Shown in pieces: positions 36,162 through 45,244 of a DNA stretch of 64,000 nucleotides. Origin of the DNA: Natronorubrum halophilum (lineage in GTDB: Archaea; Halobacteriota; Halobacteria; Halobacteriales; Natrialbaceae); contig NZ_QQTY01000005.1 in NCBI RefSeq assembly GCF_003670115.1, positions 372,001-436,000 on the forward strand, read 5' to 3'. Every line of letters starts with the position of its first letter. The first letter of the stretch is position 1. Below the pieces are notes generated by a model. That model saw only the letters and a list, made by a program, of their open reading frames with translations, was not told where the DNA came from and searched no databases. The position numbers were made by a program, and so were the translations under genes.

Positions 36162-37220
36162 TCAGTCCGTCGTCTCGTCGCTCGCGACGTCGCCACCGAG
36201 TTCGATCGCGTCATCGTCGTCGCTCTCATCCGCCGATGTGTCGGCAGTGTCGGATTCCGCTTCGGTTGCAACCTCGTCGTCAGCCCCTGTCGCCGACTCG
36301 TCGGTTGATTCGTCCGCGTGCGCTTCGTCGCCGCCCTCGTCGGTTTCGTCTTCCTCGAGTTCGCCGTTCGAGACGGTCACCTGCGCGTTCTGGATGACTT
36401 TATCGCCCATCTCGTAGCCCGGCGTGAAGACGTCGGCGACGGTCCCCTCGGGTTGGGCGCTGTCGACTTGCATCATGACCTCGTGGCGCTGCGGGTCGGT
36501 CGCGGTGCCGGGCTCTGGATCGATCTCCGAGACGTTCTCGTCCTCGAGAATGCGGTCGAACTCCCGAAGCGTCATGTCGACGCCGTCGCGCAGGCTCTCG
36601 GCGTCGCCGCTGTCCTCCTCGAGCGCGCGTTTCAGGTTGTCTCGAACGCCGAGCAGCCGTTCGACGAGATCCTCCGTCGCGCGGTCTTTGAGCTGCTCTT
36701 GGCGCTTTTTGGCTCGCTTCTTGTAGTTCTGGAAGTCCGCCTGTTTGCGTTTGAGGCGGCTCTTCAGGTCGTCGACCTCCGCGTCGCGGGCCTCGAGTTC
36801 GTCCTGTAACTCGCCGATGGTCTCGGCCTGTTCCTCGACCCGTTCGGTGAGGTCCTCGAGTTCGTCGCGCTGGTGGGCGACGGTGCCGTTCAGTTCGCGG
36901 GCCTCCTCGACGATGGCGTTGACCTGGTGGGCGAGTTCGTCGTCGTACTCGGTAACGCGATCGAGGAGTTGTTGAACGTCGTCGCTCGTTTCCGGAACGG
37001 AGTCCATCTCGGCGTTCGACTCCGCTGTCGAACCGGTCTCCGTATCCTCGCTCGAGTCGTCGTTCTCGACTGACGAGTCCGACCCGTCGGTGGCGGGTTC
37101 GGCGACCGATTCGTCAGCGTCCGTCGTCACAGATTCGACGTCGGCCGTGTCGCCGTCGTCGGATTGCTCCTCGGACGGGACACCGTGGGAGGAGGAGTTC
37201 GTGCCCTCGTCTTCGCTCAT
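36162..37220 (-). CDS. grpE: Nucleotide exchange factor GrpE, extended
   Basis: The start at 37220 (MSEDEGTNSSSHG) gives 352 residues, about twice the bacterial length. A disordered acidic region fills residues 1-75 and another the last 70. The conserved core includes a long coiled coil (LTERVEEQAETIGELQDELE), FQNYKKRAKKRQEQ and the C-terminal beta-domain motif PEGTVADVFTPGYEMGDKVI. It releases ADP from DnaK. A TATA box lies about 26 bases before the start. Acidic extensions fit a salt-in proteome. Confidence 0.95.
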   Translation of the reverse strand: MSEDEGTNSSSHGVPSEEQSDDGDTADVESVTTDADESVAEPATDGSDSSVENDDSSEDTETGSTAESNAEMDSVPETSDDVQQLLDRVTEYDDELAHQVNAIVEEARELNGTVAHQRDELEDLTERVEEQAETIGELQDELEARDAEVDDLKSRLKRKQADFQNYKKRAKKRQEQLKDRATEDLVERLLGVRDNLKRALEEDSGDAESLRDGVDMTLREFDRILEDENVSEIDPEPGTATDPQRHEVMMQVDSAQPEGTVADVFTPGYEMGDKVIQNAQVTVSNGELEEDETDEGGDEAHADESTDESATGADDEVATEAESDTADTSADESDDDDAIELGGDVASDETTD

Positions 37221-37240
37221 GTGCCAGTCAAGGAACAGCG

Positions 37241-37250
37241 ATAATAAAAG
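37241..37250 (-). promoter_or_regulatory. TATA box of grpE
   Basis: On the minus strand the sequence reads CTTTTATTAT, centred 26 bases before the start codon. This predicts a leaderless transcript. Confidence 0.6.
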
Positions 37251-37333
37251 GGTTGAGGTACGGTGCGCCGGTCGCCGCGCACGGGGAGTGTCACACCCGA
37301 CAGTATTTGTCCGTCCCGTTCCGATCACCGACC

Positions 37334-38785
37334 GTGACGCGGCCACAGGACGAACGCGCGGGACCGCCACCGATCGCGCTCCGATACGAGGACGGTACCG
37401 TCCGGATCGACGGCCTCGAGGAGCCGTCTCTCAGCGCCGTCCGCGAGTCGGTTCCCGACCTCGAGACCGACCCGCGAACCGACGGCTGGCGCGTCCCGGC
37501 GTTCCGGTACGCGGCGCTCCGAACAACGCTGGTCGATGCCGTGACCAGTCCCGACCGAATCGACGACCGCGTGCTCGATCTCGAGCACCTCCCATCCCTC
37601 GAGTCGGCGTACGAACTCCGGGAGTACCAGCGGGCGGCTCTCGCGGCGTGGCTCGAGACGGACCGCTGGAACGCCGACGAAAACGGTCTCGAGGGGCTCT
37701 CCCTCGCGCCGGCCGGCGCGCTCGAGCTTCCGACCGGGAGCGGGAAAACGGTCATCGCACTCGAGGCGATCGAACGGCTCTCGACGCCGACGCTCGTGGT
37801 CGTCCCGACGATCGATCTGCTCGAACAGTGGCAACGGGAACTCGAGCGGGAGTTCGAGTGCGAGATCGGGCGCTTCGGCGGCGGCGAGCAGCGCTTCGGG
37901 CCGATCACGGTCTCGACGTACGACTCGGCGTACCTGAAAGCCGATTCGGTCGGCGACCGCTTCGGCCTCGTCGTCTTCGACGAGGTTCACCACCTCGGCG
38001 GGGAGGGCTATCGCGAGATCGCACGCCTGCTCGCGGCACCCGCCCGACTGGGACTGACTGCGACGTTCGAGCGCCCCGACGGCGCCCACGAAATCATCGA
38101 GGAGGTCGTCGGACCCCTCGTCTACCGCGTCGGCGTCGACGAGTTGGTCGGCGATCACCTCGCGAGCTACGACCTGAAGCGACTCGAGGTCTCGCTCACA
38201 CCCGACGAGCGCGAGGAGTACGACCGGGTGCAGGAGGTGTTCACGAACTACCTCGCGCGGTCGAACATTCGGATGCAAAGCGGGTCGGACTACCAGCAAC
38301 TCGTCAAACGCTCCGGCAACGATCCCGAGGCGCGCGAGGCGCTGCTTGCCCGCCAGCGCGCCCGCGAGATCATGTACGGGAGCGCAGCCAAACTCGAGGC
38401 CCTCGAGGGAATCCTCGGCGACCACCGCGAGGACCGGACGATCGTCTTTACGGCCCACAACGACCTCGCGTACGACGTCAGCGAGCGGTTTTTGATACCG
38501 ACGATCACGCACCAGACCGGGACCGCCGAACGACGGGAGATCCTCGAGCGGTTCCGCGAGGGGACCTACAGCCGGATCGCGACGTCGAACGTGTTAGACG
38601 AGGGGGTCGACGTCCCCGACGCGTCGGTCGCGGTCGTGCTCTCGGGCAGCGGCAGCGAACGGGAGTTCATCCAGCGACTCGGACGCATCCTGCGCCCGAA
38701 AGCGGACGGCGGGCGGGCGATTCTCTACGAGGTACTCTCCGAAGACACCGGCGAGAAACGGGTTTCGAGCCGCCGTCGGGAGTAG
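37334..38785 (+). CDS. XPB/Rad25-like DNA helicase (SF2)
   Basis: I used GTG 37334 (the following residues TRPQDERAGPPP fit) rather than the longer ATG frame. The 483-residue protein has an N-terminal damage-recognition-like region, then Walker A (LPTGSGKTV), DEVHH box II, TATFERPDGA and motifs IV-VI (TSNVLDEGVDVPDASVAVVL, QRLGRILRPK). It fits archaeal XPB homologues in DNA repair and possibly transcription. The usual partner nuclease (Bax1/DUF790) is not in this window. Confidence 0.92.
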   Translation: MTRPQDERAGPPPIALRYEDGTVRIDGLEEPSLSAVRESVPDLETDPRTDGWRVPAFRYAALRTTLVDAVTSPDRIDDRVLDLEHLPSLESAYELREYQRAALAAWLETDRWNADENGLEGLSLAPAGALELPTGSGKTVIALEAIERLSTPTLVVVPTIDLLEQWQRELEREFECEIGRFGGGEQRFGPITVSTYDSAYLKADSVGDRFGLVVFDEVHHLGGEGYREIARLLAAPARLGLTATFERPDGAHEIIEEVVGPLVYRVGVDELVGDHLASYDLKRLEVSLTPDEREEYDRVQEVFTNYLARSNIRMQSGSDYQQLVKRSGNDPEAREALLARQRAREIMYGSAAKLEALEGILGDHREDRTIVFTAHNDLAYDVSERFLIPTITHQTGTAERREILERFREGTYSRIATSNVLDEGVDVPDASVAVVLSGSGSEREFIQRLGRILRPKADGGRAILYEVLSEDTGEKRVSSRRRE

Positions 38786-39246
38786 CGATGTCGATCGGTT
38801 TCCACAGCGGAGTGATACCCCGACCGAAGAACGGACGGTTACTGTTGCGGATCGGACCGCGCTCGCGAGTGCGAACAGAACGAGACGAGGCGACGACCAT
38901 CCGTGAACGATGACAACGTGACTCACGTCCTTCGGGATATACCGCCAGTAACCGGTCCAAAACAGCGTCTCGAGCCGAGTTGTGCTCCGCTCAAACGGCG
39001 TGATACCGAGTGCGTACGGCGGTTTCGCCGAATCTCCGCAGGGTGGCGTACCGAGACCGGTCGGATAGCGATCTAGCCCGATAACGACGCGTTATCGATC
39101 GGAAGGGAGTCACAATAGATCTATAGCCGCCTTCTTCTTCCCCGCAATCGACAGATAACAAAGACGTTCTTCAGGGAAGACTGGTTCGCGTCGCAAACAT
39201 TCAGCAACGAAAGACCCTCACGGGTCATTTAAAAGTCGTTGCGACA
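38786..39246. other. Intergenic region before the surface-protein gene, with inverted repeat
   Basis: 461 bases with no supported gene. A perfect 8-base inverted repeat (CGATAACG-ACG-CGTTATCG) is at 39079-39097. TTTAAAAG near 39228 is AT-rich and 19-24 bases before the surface-protein start codon(s). The AT content rises from 39110. This is a plausible regulated promoter. Confidence 0.5.
39079..39097. promoter_or_regulatory. Inverted repeat upstream of the PGF-CTERM gene
   Basis: CGATAACG and CGTTATCG with a 3-base spacer form a 19-base palindromic site 150 bases before the surface-protein ATG. It could bind a dimeric regulator. The distance is long for a core promoter element. Confidence 0.3.
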
Positions 39247-41091
39247 ATGACCATGACCAAACGATCACAGCTTACGACGATTTTCGTGGCCGCGATGGTT
39301 GTCATCTCGATGGTCGGGATGGCTGCCCCCGTCGGCGCGAACGGAAGTACCGACGACAGAACAGTACACACGATGGAGAACGGGGAGGACGTCTACCTCG
39401 TCTTCGGAGCGGACCTCGGCGAGCAATCGCTCGAAGAATATATCGAAAGCCACGCACCTGACGAGTCTGGAACCGCCACAGCACAAGAGGAAGGCAACTC
39501 CGAAGTGGTCCAGTACCAGGACGTCGGGCAGGTAAACATCAACGAACAGGGTGAGGCCGTCGCCATCGCGATGGGCGGCGGCGAGGCGACAGCGATCCAG
39601 GAAGTGAACCAGCAAAACGCCAACTCCCAGGTGGGTGAGGCGTCCGCGCAGAACTACGAAGGGAACAGCCACGAGACGACGCTCGAGGAGGTCGGCGACG
39701 TCCACGTGATCATGGGCGACAACGGCCAGGAGTTCAACGGCTGGGGTGCCGTTGGCGACGACGGTGAAACGACGGTCAGCCAGACGGCTGAAGCGTCCGT
39801 CAGCCAGGCCCAGGACGTCAACCAGGCGAACGTCATCCAGAACAACACCGCGCTCGCGTTCGCCGAGAACGACAGTTCGGCGACCGCGGTGCAGCTGACC
39901 GAACAGTCCAACATCAACCTGCAGGAAGGCTCGGCGAACGCGTCGAACGTGTACGGAGCCGACCTCGACGAGAACAAGGACAAACACAAGAAATCCAGCA
40001 GCAACGCGCCGAACACGGACCAAACCGCGAATGCAACCATCGAACAGGCCCAGGAAATCGAGCAGATAAACAGCTACGAGATGGGCAGCGCGATCGCGAT
40101 CGCAGTCGGTGAAAACTCGTCGGCGACCGCAATCCAGATCTCCGATCAGACGAACCTGAACGAACAGATCGGAACCGCCGAAGCCATGAACGTCCTGATG
40201 GACTCCGCAGGGATGCACGTCGCGACCGCAAGCGCCGACGGCGCTACCGAGGTCGTAAACCAGGACGGCGCGGAAGAGTACGGTTCCTCGGAGAAGAAAC
40301 AGGGTAGCGGCGACGTGTCGCAGACTGCCGACGCCAGCGTGACGCAGTACCAGAGCGTCGAGCAGGTGAACATCAACCTCAACAGTTCGGCACAGGCGAT
40401 CGCCACGAACTCCAGCGAGGCTGAGGCCGTTCAGCTGACCTTCCAGCAGAACGTCAACGCACAGATCGCGTCCGCGGAAGCGCTGAACGTCTTCCTGGAG
40501 GAAGGCGAGGAAGCCCCCGAACTCGAAAACAAGAAGGACACCTACGAGGGTGCCGTCATCACCAACACGACATCCGCGATGATCAACGGTGACGGGCTCG
40601 AGGACGTGAACCGCACCGCCTTCGATTACGACGGCAGTAACGAGCAACTCAACGACGTCGACCAGTCCTCGACCGCTGCCATCGAGCAGAATCAGGAACT
40701 CGTCCAGACGAACCTGCAGTCGAACGACGCGCTCGCAATCGCCGACGACAACGGGAGCGCCTCCGCGTTCCAGCTGACCATGCAGGAGAACCAGAACGTC
40801 CAGATCACGTCCTCGGAAGCGACCTCCGTCTCCGAGGAACCGGTTAACGATGGAGACGACAAGAAGGATGACAAAAAGGACGACAAGAAGGACGATAAGA
40901 AGGACAACAAGAAAGACGACAAGAAAGATCAGAAGAGCGACGACGACAAGAAGGGATCCACCATCGAAGAGAAGAAAAGCGATGACGACGACAAGCAAGA
41001 AGAGGACGACTCGGTGCCCGGCTTCGGTGTCGGCGTCGCGCTCGTCGCAGTGCTCGCCGCCGCCATGCTCGCACGACGCGGGCAAAGCTAA
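39247..41091 (+). CDS. PGF-CTERM surface protein with five curlin-like beta-repeat modules
   Basis: The 614-residue protein has a Sec-type signal (hydrophobic residues 10-32) and ends with a PGF motif (SVPGFGVG, 589-596), a hydrophobic helix and RR, the archaeosortase PGF-CTERM anchor. In between lie five modules, at about residues 88-136, 178-234, 258-315, 358-414 and 473-527. Each has the pattern Q-x-QxxxQxN, then A-x-A, then ATAxQ, QxNxNxQxG and AxAxN, as in curlin-type alternating Gln/Asn/Ala strands. Linkers carry N-x-S/T sites. A Lys-Asp run (residues 538-565) precedes the anchor. It probably forms a surface beta-solenoid or fibre. Confidence 0.85.
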   Translation: MTMTKRSQLTTIFVAAMVVISMVGMAAPVGANGSTDDRTVHTMENGEDVYLVFGADLGEQSLEEYIESHAPDESGTATAQEEGNSEVVQYQDVGQVNINEQGEAVAIAMGGGEATAIQEVNQQNANSQVGEASAQNYEGNSHETTLEEVGDVHVIMGDNGQEFNGWGAVGDDGETTVSQTAEASVSQAQDVNQANVIQNNTALAFAENDSSATAVQLTEQSNINLQEGSANASNVYGADLDENKDKHKKSSSNAPNTDQTANATIEQAQEIEQINSYEMGSAIAIAVGENSSATAIQISDQTNLNEQIGTAEAMNVLMDSAGMHVATASADGATEVVNQDGAEEYGSSEKKQGSGDVSQTADASVTQYQSVEQVNINLNSSAQAIATNSSEAEAVQLTFQQNVNAQIASAEALNVFLEEGEEAPELENKKDTYEGAVITNTTSAMINGDGLEDVNRTAFDYDGSNEQLNDVDQSSTAAIEQNQELVQTNLQSNDALAIADDNGSASAFQLTMQENQNVQITSSEATSVSEEPVNDGDDKKDDKKDDKKDDKKDNKKDDKKDQKSDDDKKGSTIEEKKSDDDDKQEEDDSVPGFGVGVALVAVLAAAMLARRGQS

Positions 41092-41219
41092 GCACTCGCT
41101 GCTGACGTACTAACCCCGGTCGAATTTGACCGCGAACTTTCGACGATTCATTTTCTCCGCGATTACCACCAGAAAGAGCGGTGCTGCAGTCGCGGGACCG
41201 AACCGACACCGACGCAACG

Positions 41220-41990
41220 TCAGTCGGTCGCGTCGTCGGACGCTGACGACTCGAGATCGGCGTTCTGTCCGCGGTGTTCGGCGAGGGCCTCGTCGATCGT
41301 CAACTCGCCCGACGCGACCCGTCGAGCCAGCATCTCGTCGATCGCTCGATTGTTCTCGCTCCGTTCGCGCGAGCGGTCCTTGATCACCTGTAACTCGCCC
41401 GTCGTCGGTTCGATCGTCCGGGTGTCGACGATATCGCCCTCGAGACGCGCGATGTTGACTGCGGCGAGAACGTCGCCCATCCCTCTCGAGCCCGTTCCCA
41501 GATAGGGCGTCGTCCCCGTCTCGTCGACGAGTTCGACCGTCACGTCCTCGAGGTCGTTGACGAGTTTCGCACTCTCGAGGCGGGAGCCGTCGCCGACGCG
41601 GACGACCGGCGAAGTCGCCTCGTCGGCTTCGCGCTGGATTACGTCGATGGCGTCGGAGAGCGGGACCTGGAAGGCCGCGACGACGATCTCGCCCGCGAGG
41701 ACGGCGATACCGGGTTTGCGCCCCGGATCGACGCCGATGATGGTTCGACCGCCGCCGCCCCGAACTGCGGTGAGCGCCTGATCGACGGCTCGTCTGGGGG
41801 CGTCCGGATCGGCGACGATCGTCGTCACATCAGTAAACGCGTCGGCGTGGTCGGTACCGGTAACGACGACCGTCGTGCGGTCCGGGAGCGTTGCGTCGGG
41901 TTCGACGGTCGTGAACTCGGCACCCCGCTCGCGGAGTTCGTTGACGACGCCGTGGTACACCTCGAAATCTGCTGTGGCGACGACGATCAC
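41220..41990 (-). CDS. RNase H-fold (RuvC/YqgF-like) protein of unknown function
   Basis: The 256-residue protein has a Rossmann-like N-terminus (MIVVATADFEVYHGVVNELR) and then a RuvC-like motif IIGVDPGRKPGIAVLAGE near residue 90 with the first catalytic Asp. VELVDETGTTPY and GRSMGDVLAAVNIAR (GSRGMGDVLAAVNIAR) follow, resembling the later nuclease-fold motifs. The C-terminus is an acidic helix. It may be a haloarchaeal resolvase-like or nuclease-like protein, placed next to radB. Activity is inferred. Confidence 0.75.
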   Translation of the reverse strand: MIVVATADFEVYHGVVNELRERGAEFTTVEPDATLPDRTTVVVTGTDHADAFTDVTTIVADPDAPRRAVDQALTAVRGGGGRTIIGVDPGRKPGIAVLAGEIVVAAFQVPLSDAIDVIQREADEATSPVVRVGDGSRLESAKLVNDLEDVTVELVDETGTTPYLGTGSRGMGDVLAAVNIARLEGDIVDTRTIEPTTGELQVIKDRSRERSENNRAIDEMLARRVASGELTIDEALAEHRGQNADLESSASDDATD

Positions 41991-42163
41991 GGTCGCCCTT
42001 CGAGGCGGGCGCGAATATATTGTCGGCCGGACGTCAGTGCGGTGATCGTTTTACGCTCCGCGGTCGGTAGTAACAGCGCGATACGCGGAGTCGGCCGTGC
42101 ACGGAAGGGAATTCGCGCGGGCGGTTCCGGGGGCTTTTTGCGCGTAACCTTCCAACTGAAACC

Positions 42164-42868
42164 GTGAACGACGAAGCGATCCCGACCGGCTGTAGCCCGG
42201 TCGACGAGTTACTCGGTGGGGGCTTCGAACGCGGGACCGTCACGCAGCTGTACGGTCCGCCCGCCTCGGGCAAGACGAACCTCGCGCTCTCGGCAGCCGT
42301 CGAGACGGCCGTCGGCGAGGGCACTGCGGTCTATATCGATACGGAAGGCGTCTCCGTCGACCGCTTCCAGCAACTGCTCACGGCGCGCGTCGGCGACGAC
42401 GTCGAACCCGTCGCCTCTCGGATCGTCATCGAGGACGCCCTCGATTTCGAAGAACAGTCCGAAGCCGTCCGCGACGCCGAGGAGTTCGCCGAACGGGCGG
42501 ATCTGATCGTCCTCGACAGCGCGACCGGCTTCTACCGACTCGAGCGAACCGGCGGCGGCGACGACGGCGAGGCGCTGCGCAGCGTCACCCGCCAGGTGAC
42601 GCATCTCCTCTCGCTCGCTCGAAAGTACGATCTCGCGGTCGTGCTGACGAATCAGGTCTTTGCGGATCCCGAGGCCGACCGCACGCGCGCACTCGGCGGG
42701 AACACGCTCGAGCACTGGACCGGCGTCGTCGTTCGTCTCGAGCGCTTTCGCGGCGGTAACCGGCGCGCGACGCTCGAAAAACACCGCTCGAAGCCCGCAG
42801 GAGAATCCATCCAGTTCCGGATCACGGATTCGGGGCTCGAGGGCGGCGACGAATCGACGCGGCGCTGA
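42164..42868 (+). CDS. radB: RadB, RadA paralogue
   Basis: The GTG start at 42164 gives 234 residues without the RadA N-terminal HhH domain. IPTGCSPVDELLGGGFERGT and Walker A GPPASGKTN, then LIVLDSATGFYRLE (Walker B) and NTLEHWTGVVVRLERF identify RadB. It assists homologous recombination by acting on RadA. The adjacent divergent RuvC-fold gene may be functionally related. Confidence 0.95.
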   Translation: MNDEAIPTGCSPVDELLGGGFERGTVTQLYGPPASGKTNLALSAAVETAVGEGTAVYIDTEGVSVDRFQQLLTARVGDDVEPVASRIVIEDALDFEEQSEAVRDAEEFAERADLIVLDSATGFYRLERTGGGDDGEALRSVTRQVTHLLSLARKYDLAVVLTNQVFADPEADRTRALGGNTLEHWTGVVVRLERFRGGNRRATLEKHRSKPAGESIQFRITDSGLEGGDESTRR

Positions 42869-43072
42869 ACGACCGCTGTACGTTCGGTTTGAACGGTAAT
42901 TGACACGAACTGTTCGGCGATATCGGATTCCGTCGACACGGCGCGTCTCCAGCCGCGAACACGGCGTATTTCCGGCGTGAACGCGTGTCCGCGTGAGATA
43001 TCACTGAGAGCGTCAAGTCCCCTCCGAGCGCCCGAAAAATAATCGGTCGAAGTCGAGTCGACGGTCGAAGCC

Positions 43073-44230
43073 CTAGAGTTCGTTCAGCTTCCGCAGCAAC
43101 TGTCCGCGGTACTCCTCGTCGCTGGTGACGCCTTTGACCTCTAAGACATTGCGCTCGAGTTTGTCGACGGCGACGCGGAAACTGTTCTCGGCCCCGTACC
43201 CCTCACCCGTGCCGGCGACCTGTCCCTTGTTGGTTCGCAGTCGGATCTGGCACTGGACGAGCGGCGTGCCCCGGAGCTTCTCGTTGTGCTCGTGGAAGCG
43301 GACGTGGGCGTGCATCACCTGCATGTCGGCGTACTTGTCGGCGACGTCCTCGATGCTCTGGACGATCGACTCCCGGGTGATGGTGTCGAGCATCGAGATG
43401 TTCGTGATCTGGACGTCCATGTGCTCCTCTTCGGTGAACGTGAGCGCGCGCAGCACGTCCGTCTTGGTGATGACGCCGATGACGATCCGGTCGTCGTCGT
43501 CGGGCGTCACCATCAGTCCTGCGTAGTCCTTCTCGAGCATCGTTTCGACGGCTTCCTTGGCCGTCACATCGAGGGTCGTCGTCTCTACGGGGCTGTTCAT
43601 GATATCGTAGACCGGCACGTCGAGCAGGCGCTGGGTATCGCCGACTCGGTCGCCGGTCGTCGTCGTGTGGTTCTCCCGGATGACGAAGTCGGCGATGTCG
43701 TGCGTCGTGACGACGCCGGTGAGGTAGCCGTTCTCGTTTACGACGGGCAGCCGCGAGATTCCGTGTTCCCGGAGGTGGTTGATCGCCTTGCCGATCCCGT
43801 CGTCTTCCTCGAGGGTGATCGGATCGTCCGTGTAGATGTCCTCGACGGAGAGCGCGTCGAGGTTGTCGATCACCGCTTCGAGAATCGCGTCGTCGGTGAT
43901 GACGCCCCAGAGGTCGCCGTTTTCGAAGATCGGCGCGACCTTCGAGTTGCTCTCGATCAGCAGACGTGCCGTTTCGCGGACGTCTTCGTCTCGGTCGATC
44001 TTGGGTGCCGGATCGTTCCGACTCGGTTTGATGAGTGCGGCGACCTTGGCGTCGTCTTCGACGTGAGACTGGAGGACCTCCCGCTCGCTGATAACGCCTT
44101 CGTACTCCCCGTCGTTGGTGACGATAATTCCCTTGGGGTTTCCGTTCTCAAATGTCGAACGGACCTTCCCCATACGCGTGCCGACGTCGACTTCGATGTA
44201 GTCCGTGGTAGCGATATCGGAGATATTCAT
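43073..44230 (-). CDS. Four-CBS protein with C-terminal HPF/RaiA-like domain
   Basis: The start at 44230 (MNISDIATTDYIEVDVG) gives 385 residues. CBS motifs occupy about residues 1-60, 65-125, 130-190 and 205-270 (EDIYTDDPITLEEDDGIG, VYDIMNSPVETTTLDV). The last 105 residues (VQITNISMLDTITRESIV to EVKG) resemble the S30AE ribosome-hibernation fold. Such fusions may link adenylate binding to ribosome or other RNA-protein interactions. That role is inferred. Confidence 0.85.
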   Translation of the reverse strand: MNISDIATTDYIEVDVGTRMGKVRSTFENGNPKGIIVTNDGEYEGVISEREVLQSHVEDDAKVAALIKPSRNDPAPKIDRDEDVRETARLLIESNSKVAPIFENGDLWGVITDDAILEAVIDNLDALSVEDIYTDDPITLEEDDGIGKAINHLREHGISRLPVVNENGYLTGVVTTHDIADFVIRENHTTTTGDRVGDTQRLLDVPVYDIMNSPVETTTLDVTAKEAVETMLEKDYAGLMVTPDDDDRIVIGVITKTDVLRALTFTEEEHMDVQITNISMLDTITRESIVQSIEDVADKYADMQVMHAHVRFHEHNEKLRGTPLVQCQIRLRTNKGQVAGTGEGYGAENSFRVAVDKLERNVLEVKGVTSDEEYRGQLLRKLNEL

Positions 44231-44334
44231 TGGTTCGGATGACCATTCTCTCGCTGGGGTTTTGAACATACCGCACGTTTTAGCCGGGTGGTCCCGAGAA
44301 AGGATGTTATTATCGCCGGTGTCGTACTTCGGGT

Positions 44335-44637
44335 ATGGTGCCTGATATCAGCACGCTGGGCCGCTACACCTACCTCGCGACGGAGCTGTTCTGGGGCGTC
44401 GTCGCCGTGTTGTTGCTCCGTCGGGCGAACGCGCTTCGGAAAGCCGGAATCACGATCCTCGCACTGTACCCCATCGCCTACCTCTGGGATCGCTACACCC
44501 TCGCCGTCGGCGTCTTCGACATCAAGCTTCGGACCGGGATCGATATCGCGGGCATCCCGCTCGAGGAACACCTCTTCATGGCGGTCGTTCCGGGACTCGT
44601 CATCGGGTTCCACGAGACGATCTTCGGCGACGACTGA
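44335..44637 (+). CDS. Single-domain lycopene-cyclase-like membrane protein
   Basis: The 100-residue protein has three helices and the lycopene cyclase domain features: LGRYTYLATELFWG at the start, and GIDIAGIPLEEHLFMAVVPG near the end, where PLEEHLF matches the conserved PxE(E)xxF motif. Functional CrtY is two such domains in tandem, so this half-size protein could act as a homodimer, a heterodimer or a non-cyclase relative. No carotenoid gene is adjacent. Confidence 0.85.
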   Translation: MVPDISTLGRYTYLATELFWGVVAVLLLRRANALRKAGITILALYPIAYLWDRYTLAVGVFDIKLRTGIDIAGIPLEEHLFMAVVPGLVIGFHETIFGDD

Positions 44638-44644
44638 GCGGTAC

Positions 44645-45124
44645 TTAGCCGATCGTAAACGAGTTCCCGCAGTCGGTACAGGTCATTCGGAAGACCCCCT
44701 CGTCGGTGAGTTCGAGGCCGTGGCCGACTTCCGCCTCGCAATCCTGACAGTAGATCATCGACTCGATCTCGTCCCAGTCGTGTCGGGCACCGGGTGCGCC
44801 GAACGCGAATCCGACGACCGGTTCGTCGGCGTCGTTGTACCCCTTCTGGAAGTCACCCGGCGCAAAGCGGATCACTTCGCCCGCCTCGACGGTGACGTCG
44901 CCCGCCTCGGTTTCGAACGTCGCGGTACCCTCCTGAACGTAGAAGACCTCCTCCTGATCGTGATGGGTGTGATAGCCGCCCGAGAAAGATTCGCCGGACT
45001 CGAGTTCGAAGTAGTTCATCGCGAAGTCGGTACAGCCGAGCGCCCGTGAAACCGGCCGTCTGACCGAGTGGACGTTCATCGGGTTGACCTCGATATCGAC
45101 GTCGTCGATCGCGACTTTCTCCAT
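44645..45124 (-). CDS. Cupin-zinc ribbon protein
   Basis: The start at 45124 (MEKVAIDDVDIEV) gives 159 residues. The cupin motifs are SGGYHTHHDQEEVFYVQEG and PGDFQKGYNDAD, with several His and Glu metal ligands. Residues 125-159 form a zinc ribbon (CQDC and CTDC). Such proteins are common haloarchaeal small-metabolite or regulatory proteins. The ligand is unknown. Confidence 0.88.
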   Translation of the reverse strand: MEKVAIDDVDIEVNPMNVHSVRRPVSRALGCTDFAMNYFELESGESFSGGYHTHHDQEEVFYVQEGTATFETEAGDVTVEAGEVIRFAPGDFQKGYNDADEPVVGFAFGAPGARHDWDEIESMIYCQDCEAEVGHGLELTDEGVFRMTCTDCGNSFTIG

Positions 45125-45244
45125 ACGCGGGTGTTTCCCTACCGTGTCATAAAACCACACGGGACGGCGTCTCGTCTGCGTGGAATCCGGCGAGGCGAAG
45201 CGAGAAGAGTAACGCCTACGTTCGTTCGCTCCCGAAGGTCGAAC

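Noticed and set aside
37090..38913. 607-codon plus frame over grpE and the XPB gene
   Set aside because: It is an Arg-rich frame in a high-GC region and both real genes explain the DNA.
40855..40950. Lys-Asp repeat as a DNA element
   Set aside because: It is a coding low-complexity run (KKDD) inside the surface protein.
39265..41085. 606-codon minus frame opposite the surface protein
   Set aside because: Leu/Val-rich shadow produced by the repetitive coding strand.
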